Of a stretch of 64,000 nucleotides of DNA, positions 37,560 through 47,218 are shown in pieces. The first letter of the stretch is position 1. Each line of letters opens with the position of its first letter. The notes beneath the pieces were generated by a model. That model searched no databases and was not told the DNA's origin. It saw nothing but the letters and a program-made list of their open reading frames with translations. The stretch is from Oscillospiraceae bacterium (GTDB lineage: Bacteria; Bacillota; Clostridia; Oscillospirales; CAG-272), in the NCBI GenBank assembly GCA_015064295.1, contig SVSM01000003.1:1-64000 (forward strand), given 5' to 3'. The translations under genes and the position numbers were made by a program.

Positions 37560-38198
37560 ATGAGCAGACAAAACTACGGTTTTATATACGGAAGCGCGGG
37601 GAAACGGTATCCCCGTTATTTCCGCTGCTTACGAGCGCTTCTGATGAACGGTATTATGAAGATCAGCTCGGCGGAGCTGGCCGAACGGTTGGGATTGACG
37701 CCCTCCCAGGTGCGGGCCGACCTGAACGGATTCGGCGGCGCCGGTCAGCAGGGCTACGGCTACCACGTCAAGACCCTCTACACCGAGATCAGCCGTGAGC
37801 TGGGGGCAGGAGACCGCATGACGGCGGTGATCCTGGGCGGTGAGCCGTCCACGGTGTCCTATCTTGCCGAACGGTTTGAGGGACGGGGCGTGACGGCGGT
37901 GGCCCACGTGACCTCCCTCGCGGGCGAGGGATCGGTACCGAAGGTGTTGCCCTCGGAGCTGACGGCCTATTTGGAAAAAGAAACCGTCGATCTTGCGGTG
38001 GTGGTGGAGAACGTGACGGGGGAGGCACCGCTTGCCCCTCTGCTGGTTTCCCACGGCATCCGCGGGATCTGGAACATGACCCAGCAGGATATGGAGGCGG
38101 AGATCCCGGTCCTCAATCTGCCTGTGGGGGATATTATGATGAGTCTTTGCTGTGACGTGCGTCACGCAAAAGACGAGAAAGGAGGAAAGACGTCATGA
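37560..38198 (+). CDS. Rex-like redox-sensing repressor family protein with divergent Rossmann motif
   Basis: RYFRCLRALLMNGIMKISSAELAERLGLTPSQVRADLNGFGGAGQQGYGY wHTH; GIRGIWNMT; GGEPST where Rex usually has GxGNLG. Confidence 0.82.
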   Translation: MSRQNYGFIYGSAGKRYPRYFRCLRALLMNGIMKISSAELAERLGLTPSQVRADLNGFGGAGQQGYGYHVKTLYTEISRELGAGDRMTAVILGGEPSTVSYLAERFEGRGVTAVAHVTSLAGEGSVPKVLPSELTAYLEKETVDLAVVVENVTGEAPLAPLLVSHGIRGIWNMTQQDMEAEIPVLNLPVGDIMMSLCCDVRHAKDEKGGKTS

Positions 38199-39154
38199 AG
38201 TACAACGTCATATTCAAGGACGGCGCGGTGTGTCTGCCGGCGGCGGCTCTGGAGCTGGACGGTGACCTGACGGCCATACGGCTTCTGATGCTCCTTTCCT
38301 ACGACCGCGCCATGGGTGATGCCGACGAGGCCTTTTTAGCCGAGCAGCTTGGCTGTACGGTGGAGAAGCTGTCCGAAACGGTCGACAAGCTGCGGGAGGC
38401 CGGGCTTCTCGAGCCCGAAAGGAAGCGCAAGCCCTCGGCTTCGGGTAAGAATCTCACCGGTCGGGAGATGGCGTCGGTCATCGAGGCCGACGAGAGCATG
38501 AAGCAGCTCATCGAGGAATGCCAGGGACTCTGCGGCAAGGTCTTTACCCCCACCGACGTATCCAAGGTGGTGGCGTTGAAGCAGGAGCTTGGCTTCAGCT
38601 GTGAGACGATCTTACTGCTCTTCTTCTACTATTTTGAAAAGCTGGACGCCGTGGGACGAAAGCTGACGGTAAGCTACGTGGAAAAGAGCGCCTACGGCCT
38701 ATATAACCAGGGCATTCGCACGGCGGAGGCCTTACAGGATTACATTAAGCAGGTGGAGATGCGGAACAGCAATCAATACCGCCTGCGGAAGCTCTTCGGT
38801 ATGGGGGAGCGCGCCTTTACCAAGAAGGAGAAGGGCTTCTTCGACAAATGGTTTGGGGAGTGGGGCCTGTCCTTTGAGCTGGTGGAGCACGCCTTTGATC
38901 TGGCGGTGGACCGCACCGGCAAGGCGGGGCTGGAGTATATGTCAAAGATCCTCTCCGACTGGCACACGAGCGGCATCGCTACCGTGGAGCAGGCCGAAAA
39001 GGCGTCTGCCGACTATCGCAGCTCCTCGGCATACAAGAAGAAGTTCAAGGAGGCCGAACGGGGGGAAGAGCCCTCGTCCAGCTTCAATACCGACGCGTTT
39101 TTTGAAAAGGCGCTGAAGCGCAGCTACGCTATGATGAACGGAGGTGGGGAATAA
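38195..39154 (+). CDS. DnaD-domain replication initiation protein
   Basis: DnaD-like C-terminal segment (EKGFFDKWFGEWGLSFELVEHAFDLAVDRTGKAGLEYMSKILSDWHTSGIATVEQAEK). Confidence 0.85.
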   Translation: MKYNVIFKDGAVCLPAAALELDGDLTAIRLLMLLSYDRAMGDADEAFLAEQLGCTVEKLSETVDKLREAGLLEPERKRKPSASGKNLTGREMASVIEADESMKQLIEECQGLCGKVFTPTDVSKVVALKQELGFSCETILLLFFYYFEKLDAVGRKLTVSYVEKSAYGLYNQGIRTAEALQDYIKQVEMRNSNQYRLRKLFGMGERAFTKKEKGFFDKWFGEWGLSFELVEHAFDLAVDRTGKAGLEYMSKILSDWHTSGIATVEQAEKASADYRSSSAYKKKFKEAERGEEPSSSFNTDAFFEKALKRSYAMMNGGGE

Positions 39155-40141
39155 ATGGGATTTAACCGTGAAAACTACCGTCGGATCAAACGGGAATACG
39201 ACGGAAAGAATCTCCGAGCCAAGGAGGAGGCAGAACGCCGCCGCGAGGAGCTCCACGCTCGCTTTCCCGAGATCAAGGAGATCGACGACGCCCTGTCGAT
39301 GACGGGGCTTGCGGTGCTGGAGGCATCCTCCCGCTATGCGGGGGCGCGTCTTGAGGACGAGATCGCCGGGCTTAAGCGTCAGAATCAGACGCTGCTGGCG
39401 GATCGTGCCAATTGTCTTGCCTTCCACGGGCTTCCCGCCGATTATTCCGACGTCAAGTACGAGTGTCCCGACTGCATGGACACCGGCTTTGCCGGTCTTG
39501 CCATGTGCCGCTGTATGAAGGAAAAGCTGGTGCTGGCGGGCTATGAAAGCTCGGGGATCGGTACGCTGATCCGCACCAAGACCTTTGATAATTTCGATCC
39601 CGACTATCAGAAGCAGGAGGGCAAGGCGGCGGAGAATAACCGTCTGGTCTATCAGTTTTGTCAGAAATACGCCGAGCAGTTTGACGACCTCGGCTCTCCC
39701 AATCTTCTGTTCATCGGCGCCACCGGCCTGGGCAAAACGCACCTGTCCGCCGCCATTGCAGGACGCATCATCAACCGTGGGTACGACGCGGTCTGCGAGA
39801 CGGCCCAGAATTTCTTTGCCGATTTCGAATTTGAACGCTTTAACCGCCCCTACGGCGGCCGCGATGCGGGAGAGGAGAGTAAGACCGATAAATATTTCGA
39901 TTGCGATCTTCTGATCCTCGACGACCTGGGAACCGAGATGACCAATCAGTTTACCGTCTCGTGCCTCTATAACATCATCAACACCCGCCTCAACCGCGGA
40001 CGGTCGATGATCATCAACACCAATTTAACCCGCGACGAGCTGAAAAAGCGGTATGCCGACCGCATCACCTCCCGCCTGTTCGGTGAGTTTTTACCCATGA
40101 TCTTCCTGGGCCGCGATATGCGGGAGCTGCGGCTGGATTAA
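39155..40141 (+). CDS. DnaC/IstB-like AAA ATPase
   Basis: NLLFIGATGLGKTHLSAAIAGRII; DLLILDDLGTEMTNQFT; adjacent to DnaD-domain gene. Confidence 0.9.
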   Translation: MGFNRENYRRIKREYDGKNLRAKEEAERRREELHARFPEIKEIDDALSMTGLAVLEASSRYAGARLEDEIAGLKRQNQTLLADRANCLAFHGLPADYSDVKYECPDCMDTGFAGLAMCRCMKEKLVLAGYESSGIGTLIRTKTFDNFDPDYQKQEGKAAENNRLVYQFCQKYAEQFDDLGSPNLLFIGATGLGKTHLSAAIAGRIINRGYDAVCETAQNFFADFEFERFNRPYGGRDAGEESKTDKYFDCDLLILDDLGTEMTNQFTVSCLYNIINTRLNRGRSMIINTNLTRDELKKRYADRITSRLFGEFLPMIFLGRDMRELRLD

Positions 40142-40162
40142 CGTGAAGAAAGGATTCCTGTC

Positions 40163-40924
40163 ATGAAAATTGCCATTGTTACCGGCGCCTCCTCGGGACT
40201 GGGTGAGGAATACGTCCGCTGTCTTGCTGAGGGCTACGATGAGATCGAAGCCATTTGGGTCATCGCCCGCCGTGAGGATCGGCTGAATCGGTTAAAGGAG
40301 GCCTACCCCGGGAAGACCGTGGTACCGATGCCCCTGGATCTGACGCTGAACGAAAGCTACGCCGCCTTCCGTGACAGACTGGAGGCCGAAAAGCCCGAGA
40401 TCGTGGCGCTGATCAACAACGCCGGCTTCGGCACCCTCGGAAACTTTGACGAGATGGAGCTGTTCTCCCAAACCCGCATGGTGGATCTCAACAACCGTGC
40501 CATGACGGCTATGACGTCGGCCGCGCTGCCCTATATGAAGAAGGGAAGCTTTATCATCAACGTTTGCTCCATCGCTTCCTTTGCCCCCAATCCCCGCATG
40601 ACGGTCTACTGCTCTACCAAGGCCTACGTGCTCAGCTTCTCCAAGTCGCTGCGGTTCGAGCTGAAGGGAAGGGGCATTAACGTCCTGGCCCTCTGTCCCG
40701 GGCCGATGGATACCGAATTCCTGCCGGCGGCAGGTATTGAAAAGGGCTCGTCCCATACCTTCGATACCTTGCCTCGGGTGAATCCTGCCATGGCTGCCGA
40801 GCGCTCCCTGCGCCACGCCGCCAAGGGACACGGTATCTACACCCCTCGCCTTTTCTTCAAGTTCTATCGGCTGCTGGCCAAGCTTTTGCCTCACGGAATC
40901 GTGATGCATATGAGCAAGACCTGA
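40163..40924 (+). CDS. SDR family NAD(P)-dependent oxidoreductase
   Basis: IVTGASSGLGEEYVR; LINNAGFGTLG; YCSTKAYVLSFSKSL. Confidence 0.92.
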   Translation: MKIAIVTGASSGLGEEYVRCLAEGYDEIEAIWVIARREDRLNRLKEAYPGKTVVPMPLDLTLNESYAAFRDRLEAEKPEIVALINNAGFGTLGNFDEMELFSQTRMVDLNNRAMTAMTSAALPYMKKGSFIINVCSIASFAPNPRMTVYCSTKAYVLSFSKSLRFELKGRGINVLALCPGPMDTEFLPAAGIEKGSSHTFDTLPRVNPAMAAERSLRHAAKGHGIYTPRLFFKFYRLLAKLLPHGIVMHMSKT

Positions 40925-41044
40925 CGGACTTGTCGGACTTTGACGGAAAATTCTTTTGCAAAACGATTGACATTTCGCGCAGAATCGTATAAAATAGAGA
41001 TAGTGAAGCCGACCGAACGGTCGGAACGAAAGGAGGCCGTGATC

Positions 41045-41335
41045 ATGGCTGACGAACTTTTTAGCGAGGAAGTATTTACCCTCACCGACGAAGAAGGAAA
41101 CGAAAAACAGTTTGAGCTTCTCGGAAGCCAGGAGATGGACGGCAATACCTATCTGGCCCTGGTTCCCATCGAGGATAACGAAAACGACGAGTACGTGATC
41201 CTCAAGGTGGAGGAGGACGAGAGCGGCGAAGAGATCCTTGTCACCATCGACGACGACGATGAGTTCAACCGTGTCGCCGAAAGCTTTGACGAGGAACTGT
41301 TCGGTGAGATCGATTACGACGAGGCCGATCAGTAA
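41045..41335 (+). CDS. DUF1292 family acidic protein
   Basis: FTLTDEEGNEKQFELLGSQEMDGNTYLALVPIEDNENDEYVILKVEEDESGEEILVTIDDDDEFNRVAESFDEEL. Confidence 0.88.
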   Translation: MADELFSEEVFTLTDEEGNEKQFELLGSQEMDGNTYLALVPIEDNENDEYVILKVEEDESGEEILVTIDDDDEFNRVAESFDEELFGEIDYDEADQ

Positions 41336-41346
41336 TCGGAAATTTT

Positions 41347-41550
41347 CCTGCTTAGTGCGTGATAGAGTGGCCGTTAAAACCTACAAGAGATGAATGGAGT
41401 CCGGCCTTCGCGCTCAGGGTATGCAGACCTCCCCGCCCGCCTGCTTATGTCACGCGGTCAACGGGATGCTGGGAGCACAAGCGACGCGAGAGGACACCTA
41501 CCTGCTATGGCGGGTTTCTCAATGGCTGTCTACACGGCTCGGCGGGGCCT
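41347..41550 (+). ncRNA. Structured rod-like non-coding RNA, probable 6S RNA (ssrS)
   Basis: Ends pair: CCTGCTTAG/CTCGGCGGG, CGTG(A)TAGA/TCTACACG, GCCGTT/AATGGC, AAACC/GGTTT; internal stretch about 120 nt; strong terminator follows; no convincing ORF. Confidence 0.6.
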
Positions 41551-41562
41551 TTTGAACGGAAT

Positions 41563-41595
41563 AAAAAAGATGCCTTTTGCGGGCATCTTTTTTTG
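41563..41595 (+). terminator. Terminator of the 6S-like RNA
   Basis: aaaaaagatgccttttgcgggcatctttttttg. Confidence 0.9.
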
Positions 41596-41604
41596 CGGCG
41601 AGGG

Positions 41605-41656
41605 GGAGGAGGCCGTGTCAAGGGACTTGACACGGCCTCCTCCTTTGGTATATAAT
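41605..41656 (+). promoter_or_regulatory. Perfect 18-bp inverted repeat overlapping a sigma70-type promoter
   Basis: GGAGGAGGCCGTGTCAAG-gga-CTTGACACGGCCTCCTCC; TTGACA 41627-41632, 18-bp spacer, TATAAT 41651-41656. Confidence 0.8.
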
Positions 41657-41667
41657 ATGTCTGTCTT

Positions 41668-41890
41668 ACCGAGGGGCAACGCCGAAAGCGTTTCAATAAG
41701 GAATCCCGGTGAAAATCCGGAGCGAGCCCGTCGCCGTGAGCAGGGAACAAGGAAGACTGCCGTCCTCCTCCGCAGGGAGGGCGGGACAAGCCATTGCGTC
41801 TGCCCGTTTTAAGGCAAGCGTGAGAAGGTGTCTTTCTCCGCGTAAGCGTCACCTGCGCAGTCGGAAGACTTACCCCGAAGACCGCAGAAG
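41668..41890 (+). promoter_or_regulatory. Cobalamin (AdoCbl-type) riboswitch
   Basis: AATAAGGAATCCCGGTGAAAATCCGGAGCGAGCCCGTCGCCGTGA ... AAGCCATTGCGTCTGCCCG ... B12-box-like GCAGTCGGAAGACTTACCCC. Confidence 0.88.
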
Positions 41891-41976
41891 CCGCGATGTC
41901 CGGCGCCGAAGGGATGCGGAAACGGCAGGACAAATGAAAAAATGGGGATTTCCCCAACATGAAAGGAACATATGAC

Positions 41977-42483
41977 ATGAAACAAATGAAACGCTTTCTG
42001 TCGCTTCTCCTTGTCATGGCCTTGACTGCGGCAACGGCACTGACTCTTGGATCCTGCGACAAACCGAACGTCGGAGACAACTCCGGCCACCACTCAAATG
42101 CTGTCAGCGACAGCACCCCTGAATCCCAGGGAACACCGAGCACGGACGAATCGTCCGGCTCCTCCGAGGGCAGCCAGGAGATGCCTGAGGGACAGAAGAC
42201 CATTACCGTCACCGTGACCGACGATAAGGGTCAGGATACCGTCTTTACCATCACCACCACCGCCGAATATCTCCGCGGTGCGCTGGAGCAAGAGAGTTTG
42301 GTAGAGGGTGAGGAAAGCGAGTTCGGCCTTTACATCAAGGTGGTCAACGGTCTCCGTGCTGACTACGATTTAGACAGGGCATACTGGAACCTCTTGAAGG
42401 GCGGCGCGTACCTGATGACCGGTGCCGACACCACGCCCATCGCCGACGGCGACGCCTTTGAGCTGGTCTACACCAAGGGATGA
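41977..42483 (+). CDS. Lipoprotein with DUF4430-like domain
   Basis: MKQMKRFLSLLLVMALTAATALTLGSC lipobox; EYLRGALEQESLV...GLYIKVVNGLRADYDLDRAYWNLLKGGAYLMTGADTTPIADGDAFELVYTKG. Upstream ATG 41959 also possible. Confidence 0.8.
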   Translation: MKQMKRFLSLLLVMALTAATALTLGSCDKPNVGDNSGHHSNAVSDSTPESQGTPSTDESSGSSEGSQEMPEGQKTITVTVTDDKGQDTVFTITTTAEYLRGALEQESLVEGEESEFGLYIKVVNGLRADYDLDRAYWNLLKGGAYLMTGADTTPIADGDAFELVYTKG

Positions 42484-43052
42484 GTAAGTATCGCAAAAGC
42501 CTGCTCTGGGTGCGGGAGCTGGTGCTGTTTGCTCTGTTCGGCGCCATTCTCTTTTTGACGGCGCAGATCGACCTGATCCCCAACGTCCACCAAATGGCGC
42601 TGTTTATTGCCGGCTTTACGGCGGTCTACGGCGGGAAGGGGCTGATCCCCGTGATGCTTTACGTGTTTCTTGAGGGCCTCTTCGGCGGATTTGGCCTTTG
42701 GTGGGTGCCGTATCTCTATGCATGGCCGATCCTTTGGCTTTTGTTCTTCCTGATCCCAAGAAAGCAAAAGCTGAACGAGGTGACGGCGGGGGTTCTCATG
42801 TCCGTCGTCTCGGCCCTTCACGGCTTGGGCTTCGGCTTGCTTTACGCGCCCTTCCAGTGCTACGTCCTGTTTAAGGGAAATTGGGAAGCCACCCGGATCT
42901 GGTGGCTCTACGGCCTTCCCTTTGACCTGTCCCATATGCTGGGTAATCTTGTGGCGTCGCTTTTGGCCATTCCCTTTATTCGGCTTCTTTGCCGATTGGA
43001 GGGGAAGCCCTATCCCTATCGAAGGATCGGGGAAGGGAAGCGGACGGCCTGA
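42480..43052 (+). CDS. ECF transporter S-component-like membrane protein, putative cobamide uptake
   Basis: About six TM segments, downstream of cobalamin riboswitch, 4-nt overlap with DUF4430-like gene. Confidence 0.75.
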   Translation: MSKYRKSLLWVRELVLFALFGAILFLTAQIDLIPNVHQMALFIAGFTAVYGGKGLIPVMLYVFLEGLFGGFGLWWVPYLYAWPILWLLFFLIPRKQKLNEVTAGVLMSVVSALHGLGFGLLYAPFQCYVLFKGNWEATRIWWLYGLPFDLSHMLGNLVASLLAIPFIRLLCRLEGKPYPYRRIGEGKRTA

Positions 43053-43223
43053 TACGATCCTTGAGAGGCAATCGCTGTACGTGCGATTGCCTCTTTCTTT
43101 TTTGGTGGCCGTTTTGCCACAAGTTAAATTTATGTGTCTTTTTTGTAAGAAAACAGGACGAACTATGGACATTGAGGCAAAAACATACTATAATAGTACT
43201 GAATATCATGATGGGAGACGGCT

Positions 43224-44063
43224 ATGTTCGGCTACGTAACGCCTCTGACCGAGGAGCTGAAGGTCAAGGAGCATATCCTCTACAAGAGTATATACTGCGG
43301 TCTCTGCCGTGCCATGGGCAAGCGTGTCTGCGGAGAATCGCGGATGACGCTGAGCTACGACATGGTGTTTCTGGTGCTGATCCGCCTAAGGCTTTCGGGA
43401 GAGAAGGTCTCCTTCATCACCTCCCGTTGCGCCGCCTCTCCCTTCAAGAAAAAGCCCATGATGGAGCGCAACGAAGCCCTGGATTACTGCGGGGCGGCGG
43501 GCTCGCTTCTGGCCTATCACAAGCTTGCCGACGACGCGTCGGACAAGAAGGGCTTCCGCCGAGCGATCGCCCTGCTCCTGCGGTCGATGGCAGGGCGAAT
43601 GAGAAGGAAGGCCGCCCTTCCCGCGCTGGACACCGTGTTGAGTGGAAAAATGGAGGAGCTGTCCTCCCTTGAGCAAGCCGAAGGCACCACGGTCGACGAG
43701 CTGGCCCACGTGTTTGGCGAGCTGCTGGCCGCCGTATTCGGTTGGGGTCTTGAGGGAAGCGACAAGCGGCTTTCCGAGGAGCTTGGCTATCACGTTGGCA
43801 AGTGGATCTACCTCCTGGACGCCGCCGATGACTACGAAGCCGATCGCAAGCGAGGGGAATACAACCCCTTGCCAAGCCGGGATCGGGAATCCCTTGCCTG
43901 TGCTCTGAATCTGGAGCTGGAGGCGGCGTCCCGCGCCATGGACCTGATGGCGGGGGAGGATCCCGGCATCAAACGCATCACGGAAAATATCCTGTATCAA
44001 GGGATGCCCGCACGGATGGAAAAGATCCTGTCCCGCCATGCCGACGGGGCATCTGCTACATAA
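43224..44063 (+). CDS. DUF5685-like family protein
   Basis: MFGYVTPLTEELKVKEHILYKSIYCGLCRAMGKRVCGESRMTLSYDMVFLVLI. Confidence 0.75.
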   Translation: MFGYVTPLTEELKVKEHILYKSIYCGLCRAMGKRVCGESRMTLSYDMVFLVLIRLRLSGEKVSFITSRCAASPFKKKPMMERNEALDYCGAAGSLLAYHKLADDASDKKGFRRAIALLLRSMAGRMRRKAALPALDTVLSGKMEELSSLEQAEGTTVDELAHVFGELLAAVFGWGLEGSDKRLSEELGYHVGKWIYLLDAADDYEADRKRGEYNPLPSRDRESLACALNLELEAASRAMDLMAGEDPGIKRITENILYQGMPARMEKILSRHADGASAT

Positions 44064-44078
44064 GAAAGGACTGTCACC

Positions 44079-44717
44079 ATGACCGACCCATACAAGATCC
44101 TGGGCGTCTCCCGCGACGCCTCGGACGACGAGATCAAAAAGGCCTACCGCGAGCTGGCAAGAAAGTATCATCCCGACAACTACGCGGGAAGCCCTCTTGC
44201 CGATCTGGCGGGGGAAAAGATGAAGGAGATCAATACCGCTTACGCCGATATTCAGAAGGCCCGCGCCGAGGCCCAGAGCGGAGAGCAGACGGGTGAGGAC
44301 GGCTATACCGAGTACACCTACGGCGGCAGTACCTATACGGGGGAAAACGCCGAGAGCTTCAAGACCATTCGGGAGTATATCAACGCCGGACGGTTTTCGG
44401 ATGCCGATCTTTTGCTGAACTCGCTGTCCGCCTCGGCCCGTAACGCCGAGTGGAATTTCTTAAAGGGCTGCGTGCTGGCCCAGAAGGGCTGGTTTTACGA
44501 CGCCCAGCGGTATTTTGAAACGGCCTGCTATATGGCGCCCGACAATCAGGAATACCGTGGGGCTCTTAATAACATCCGTATGCGCGCCAACGCCTACGGC
44601 AGGGGCTACCGCACCGCCGAAAACGGCGGATCCGGCGCCTGCGATCTCTGCACGGGACTCATGTGCGCCGATTGCTGCTGCGAGTGCTGCGGCGGCGACC
44701 TGATCCGGTGCTGCTGA
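44079..44717 (+). CDS. J-domain protein with Cys-rich C-terminal tail
   Basis: [35 protein letters not shown]; tail [27 protein letters not shown]. Confidence 0.9.
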   Translation: MTDPYKILGVSRDASDDEIKKAYRELARKYHPDNYAGSPLADLAGEKMKEINTAYADIQKARAEAQSGEQTGEDGYTEYTYGGSTYTGENAESFKTIREYINAGRFSDADLLLNSLSASARNAEWNFLKGCVLAQKGWFYDAQRYFETACYMAPDNQEYRGALNNIRMRANAYGRGYRTAENGGSGACDLCTGLMCADCCCECCGGDLIRCC

Positions 44718-45265
44718 TGGCGGCCAAACGAGGGGGCGCCAAGCTCGGTACCCGAAAGCTGGCGGTGGCCGCCATGCTTTGTGCTCTCGGCGTAGTATTC
44801 CTCTACGTCGGCGCAGTGATCGAGGTCCTGGACCTGACGATGGTGGCGGTGGCATCTCTTTTCATTTTCTTTGCGGTGATGGAGATGGGAGGGGCCTATC
44901 CCTATCTCATTTATCTCGTCACGGCGGTGCTGTCCCTGCTTCTTCTGCCGTCGAAATTCGCGGCGGGAGCCTATCTGCTGTTCGGCGGGATCTATCCGGT
45001 GCTGAAGCTTTTCTTTGAAAAGCTTCCTACCGTCCTGGGATGGGCCATGAAGCTGCTCTACTGCAACGCCATCGTGTCACTTCTTCTGTGGGTGTCCCTT
45101 TTTCTCCTTCACATTGAGGATCCCGATCTGGGCTTCAACCTCTTGACCTACGGTCTTTTCAACGTGACCTTCGTTCTTTACGACGTGGCGGCCACGCAGC
45201 TGGTGACGCTGTACCTTGTGCGGCTGCGTAAGCGTCTCCGGATCGAAAGGTTTTTCGAGAAATAA
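44717..45265 (+). CDS. Membrane protein, S-component-like
   Basis: [32 protein letters not shown]..., 5-6 TM; start codon overlaps the previous stop. Confidence 0.7.
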   Translation: MAAKRGGAKLGTRKLAVAAMLCALGVVFLYVGAVIEVLDLTMVAVASLFIFFAVMEMGGAYPYLIYLVTAVLSLLLLPSKFAAGAYLLFGGIYPVLKLFFEKLPTVLGWAMKLLYCNAIVSLLLWVSLFLLHIEDPDLGFNLLTYGLFNVTFVLYDVAATQLVTLYLVRLRKRLRIERFFEK

Positions 45266-45364
45266 CGCCTTAAATCTTGACAAATCCTGCCAAAAAGTGT
45301 ACAATAGACTATATATTTCCGAGCATCCGCAGAGCGCGGAGCTTGGTGTTTTGAAGAGAGTATC

Positions 45365-46252
45365 ATGATCAAAAGTATGACTGCCTTCGGGCGTGCCGTC
45401 GGTTCGGGCAGCGGAAAGAATTTCGTCTGCGAGATCCGTTCGGTCAACAATCGTTATTTGGATTGCTCGGTCAAGCTTCCCCGTTCCTACGGCTTTCTTG
45501 AGGAAAAGGTGATCGCCTTTATCCGCGGAAGCGGGATCACACGGGGTAAGGTCGAGGTGTATATCGGCATTGAGGTCACCGAAACGGTGGGGGCCGACGT
45601 GGAGCTGGACCGCGGTTACGCGGCGGGCTATCTTGCCGCCCTCAAGTCCCTGCGGGACGAGTTCGGTCTGGTGGACGACATCAGTACCATGTCGGTAGCG
45701 GCCAACCGGGACCTGTTCCTGGTGAAAAAGCCTACCGAGGATGCCGACCGCGACTGGGCGGAGCTTCTCCCGGTCCTCGGCGAGGCCCTGGCGGTCTACA
45801 ATCGGGCAAGAGAGGCCGAGGGTGCTAACCTGCGCCGCGATCTTCTGGCTAAGCGTCACCATCTTGAGGAGCTGGCCGACCGCATCGGCGTCCTTTCCGC
45901 CGAGAATACCGTTGGCTATCGGGCGCGACTGGAGGCCCGTCTCCGTCAGACGCTGGAGACTCTCAACATGGAGTTCGATTCCCAAAGAATCCTCACCGAG
46001 TGTGCCATTTTTGCCGACAAGATCGCCGTGGACGAGGAGCTGGTCCGCCTGAAGAGCCATTTTGTTGCCTTTGACGAGGCTATGGACTCCGATCAGCCGG
46101 TGGGACGCCGCCTGGATTTCCTTCTTCAGGAAATGAACCGCGAGGTCAATACCACGGGCTCTAAGTCCAACGACAGCACCATCGCTGCTCTGGTGGTGGA
46201 CGCCAAGTGCGAGCTGGAAAAGATCCGCGAGCAGATTCAGAACCTGGAATAA
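45365..46252 (+). CDS. YicC/YloC family endoribonuclease
   Basis: [11 protein letters not shown]...[20 protein letters not shown]...[23 protein letters not shown]. Confidence 0.95.
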   Translation: MIKSMTAFGRAVGSGSGKNFVCEIRSVNNRYLDCSVKLPRSYGFLEEKVIAFIRGSGITRGKVEVYIGIEVTETVGADVELDRGYAAGYLAALKSLRDEFGLVDDISTMSVAANRDLFLVKKPTEDADRDWAELLPVLGEALAVYNRAREAEGANLRRDLLAKRHHLEELADRIGVLSAENTVGYRARLEARLRQTLETLNMEFDSQRILTECAIFADKIAVDEELVRLKSHFVAFDEAMDSDQPVGRRLDFLLQEMNREVNTTGSKSNDSTIAALVVDAKCELEKIREQIQNLE

Positions 46253-46274
46253 GCAGACAGAAAAGGATGTTACT

Positions 46275-46544
46275 ATGAAATTTATCAGCATCGGGTTCGG
46301 GAATATGGTCTCCTCGGGCCGCGTGGTTACCCTGGTCAGCCCCGATTCGGCGCCTATGAAGCGTCTGATCCAGGATGCCAGAGAGGCGGGGCGCGTCATC
46401 GACGTGACCTGCGGCCGTCGTACCCGCTCGGTGATTATTACCGACAGCGACCACGTGATCCTCTCGGCCATCCAGACCGAGACCATCTGCAACCGACTGA
46501 ACGGTGAGGGAGCCGACGCTTCCGACGAGAACGACGAGGTGTAA
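46275..46544 (+). CDS. remA: RemA-like (DUF370) regulatory protein
   Basis: [64 protein letters not shown]. Confidence 0.93.
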   Translation: MKFISIGFGNMVSSGRVVTLVSPDSAPMKRLIQDAREAGRVIDVTCGRRTRSVIITDSDHVILSAIQTETICNRLNGEGADASDENDEV

Positions 46545-46550
46545 GGCGCT

Positions 46551-47180
46551 ATGACCACCTTAGAATCTCCCAAGGGCATTCTTCTCGTGGTTTCGGGAGC
46601 CGCCGGTACCGGAAAGGGTACCGTCAATGCCATCCTGATGAAGGAGCACGACGATTTCGTTTTCTCGGTGTCCGCCACTACCCGTGCCCCACGTCCTGGT
46701 GAGGTGGACGGCAGAGAATACCATTTTATGACCAAGGAGCAGTTTGAGGAGCAGATCCGCCTGGGCGGTGTGATCGAGTATACGCAGTACTGCGGGAACT
46801 ACTACGGCACCTTAAAGAGCGAGCTTCGCAAGCTGGACGAGGGGAAAAACCTGATCCTGGAGATCGAGGTGGAGGGTGCCATGAATATCAAGCGCCTCTT
46901 TCCCGACAGCGTGGCCGTCTTCATTCTTCCTCCCGATGCCGTTACCCTGCGGAACCGTCTCGTCAACCGCGGCACCAACACCGCCGACGATATCGAAAAC
47001 CGTATGAAACGAGCGCTGGATGAGTTTTCCCTGGTAGAGCATTACGACTACGCAGTGGTCAATCACGACGGAAGAGCCAAGGAAGCCGCCGACGCGATCT
47101 ACGCCATCGTGAAAAGCGAGCAACACAAAGCAAGCCGCGCCGAAGGCGCCATGAACCGCTTGTTTTTCAATCAAGAATAA
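46551..47180 (+). CDS. gmk: Guanylate kinase
   Basis: VVSGAAGTGKGTVNAIL; FSVSATTRAPRPGEVDGREYHFM. Confidence 0.95.
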   Translation: MTTLESPKGILLVVSGAAGTGKGTVNAILMKEHDDFVFSVSATTRAPRPGEVDGREYHFMTKEQFEEQIRLGGVIEYTQYCGNYYGTLKSELRKLDEGKNLILEIEVEGAMNIKRLFPDSVAVFILPPDAVTLRNRLVNRGTNTADDIENRMKRALDEFSLVEHYDYAVVNHDGRAKEAADAIYAIVKSEQHKASRAEGAMNRLFFNQE

Positions 47181-47218
47181 CGCCAATCGATACCCATCAA
47201 AAGGAAGGACAGAATATT

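Noticed and set aside
45077-46735. 552-aa minus-strand ORF spanning several genes
   Set aside because: Crosses yicC, remA and gmk antisense; no independent support.
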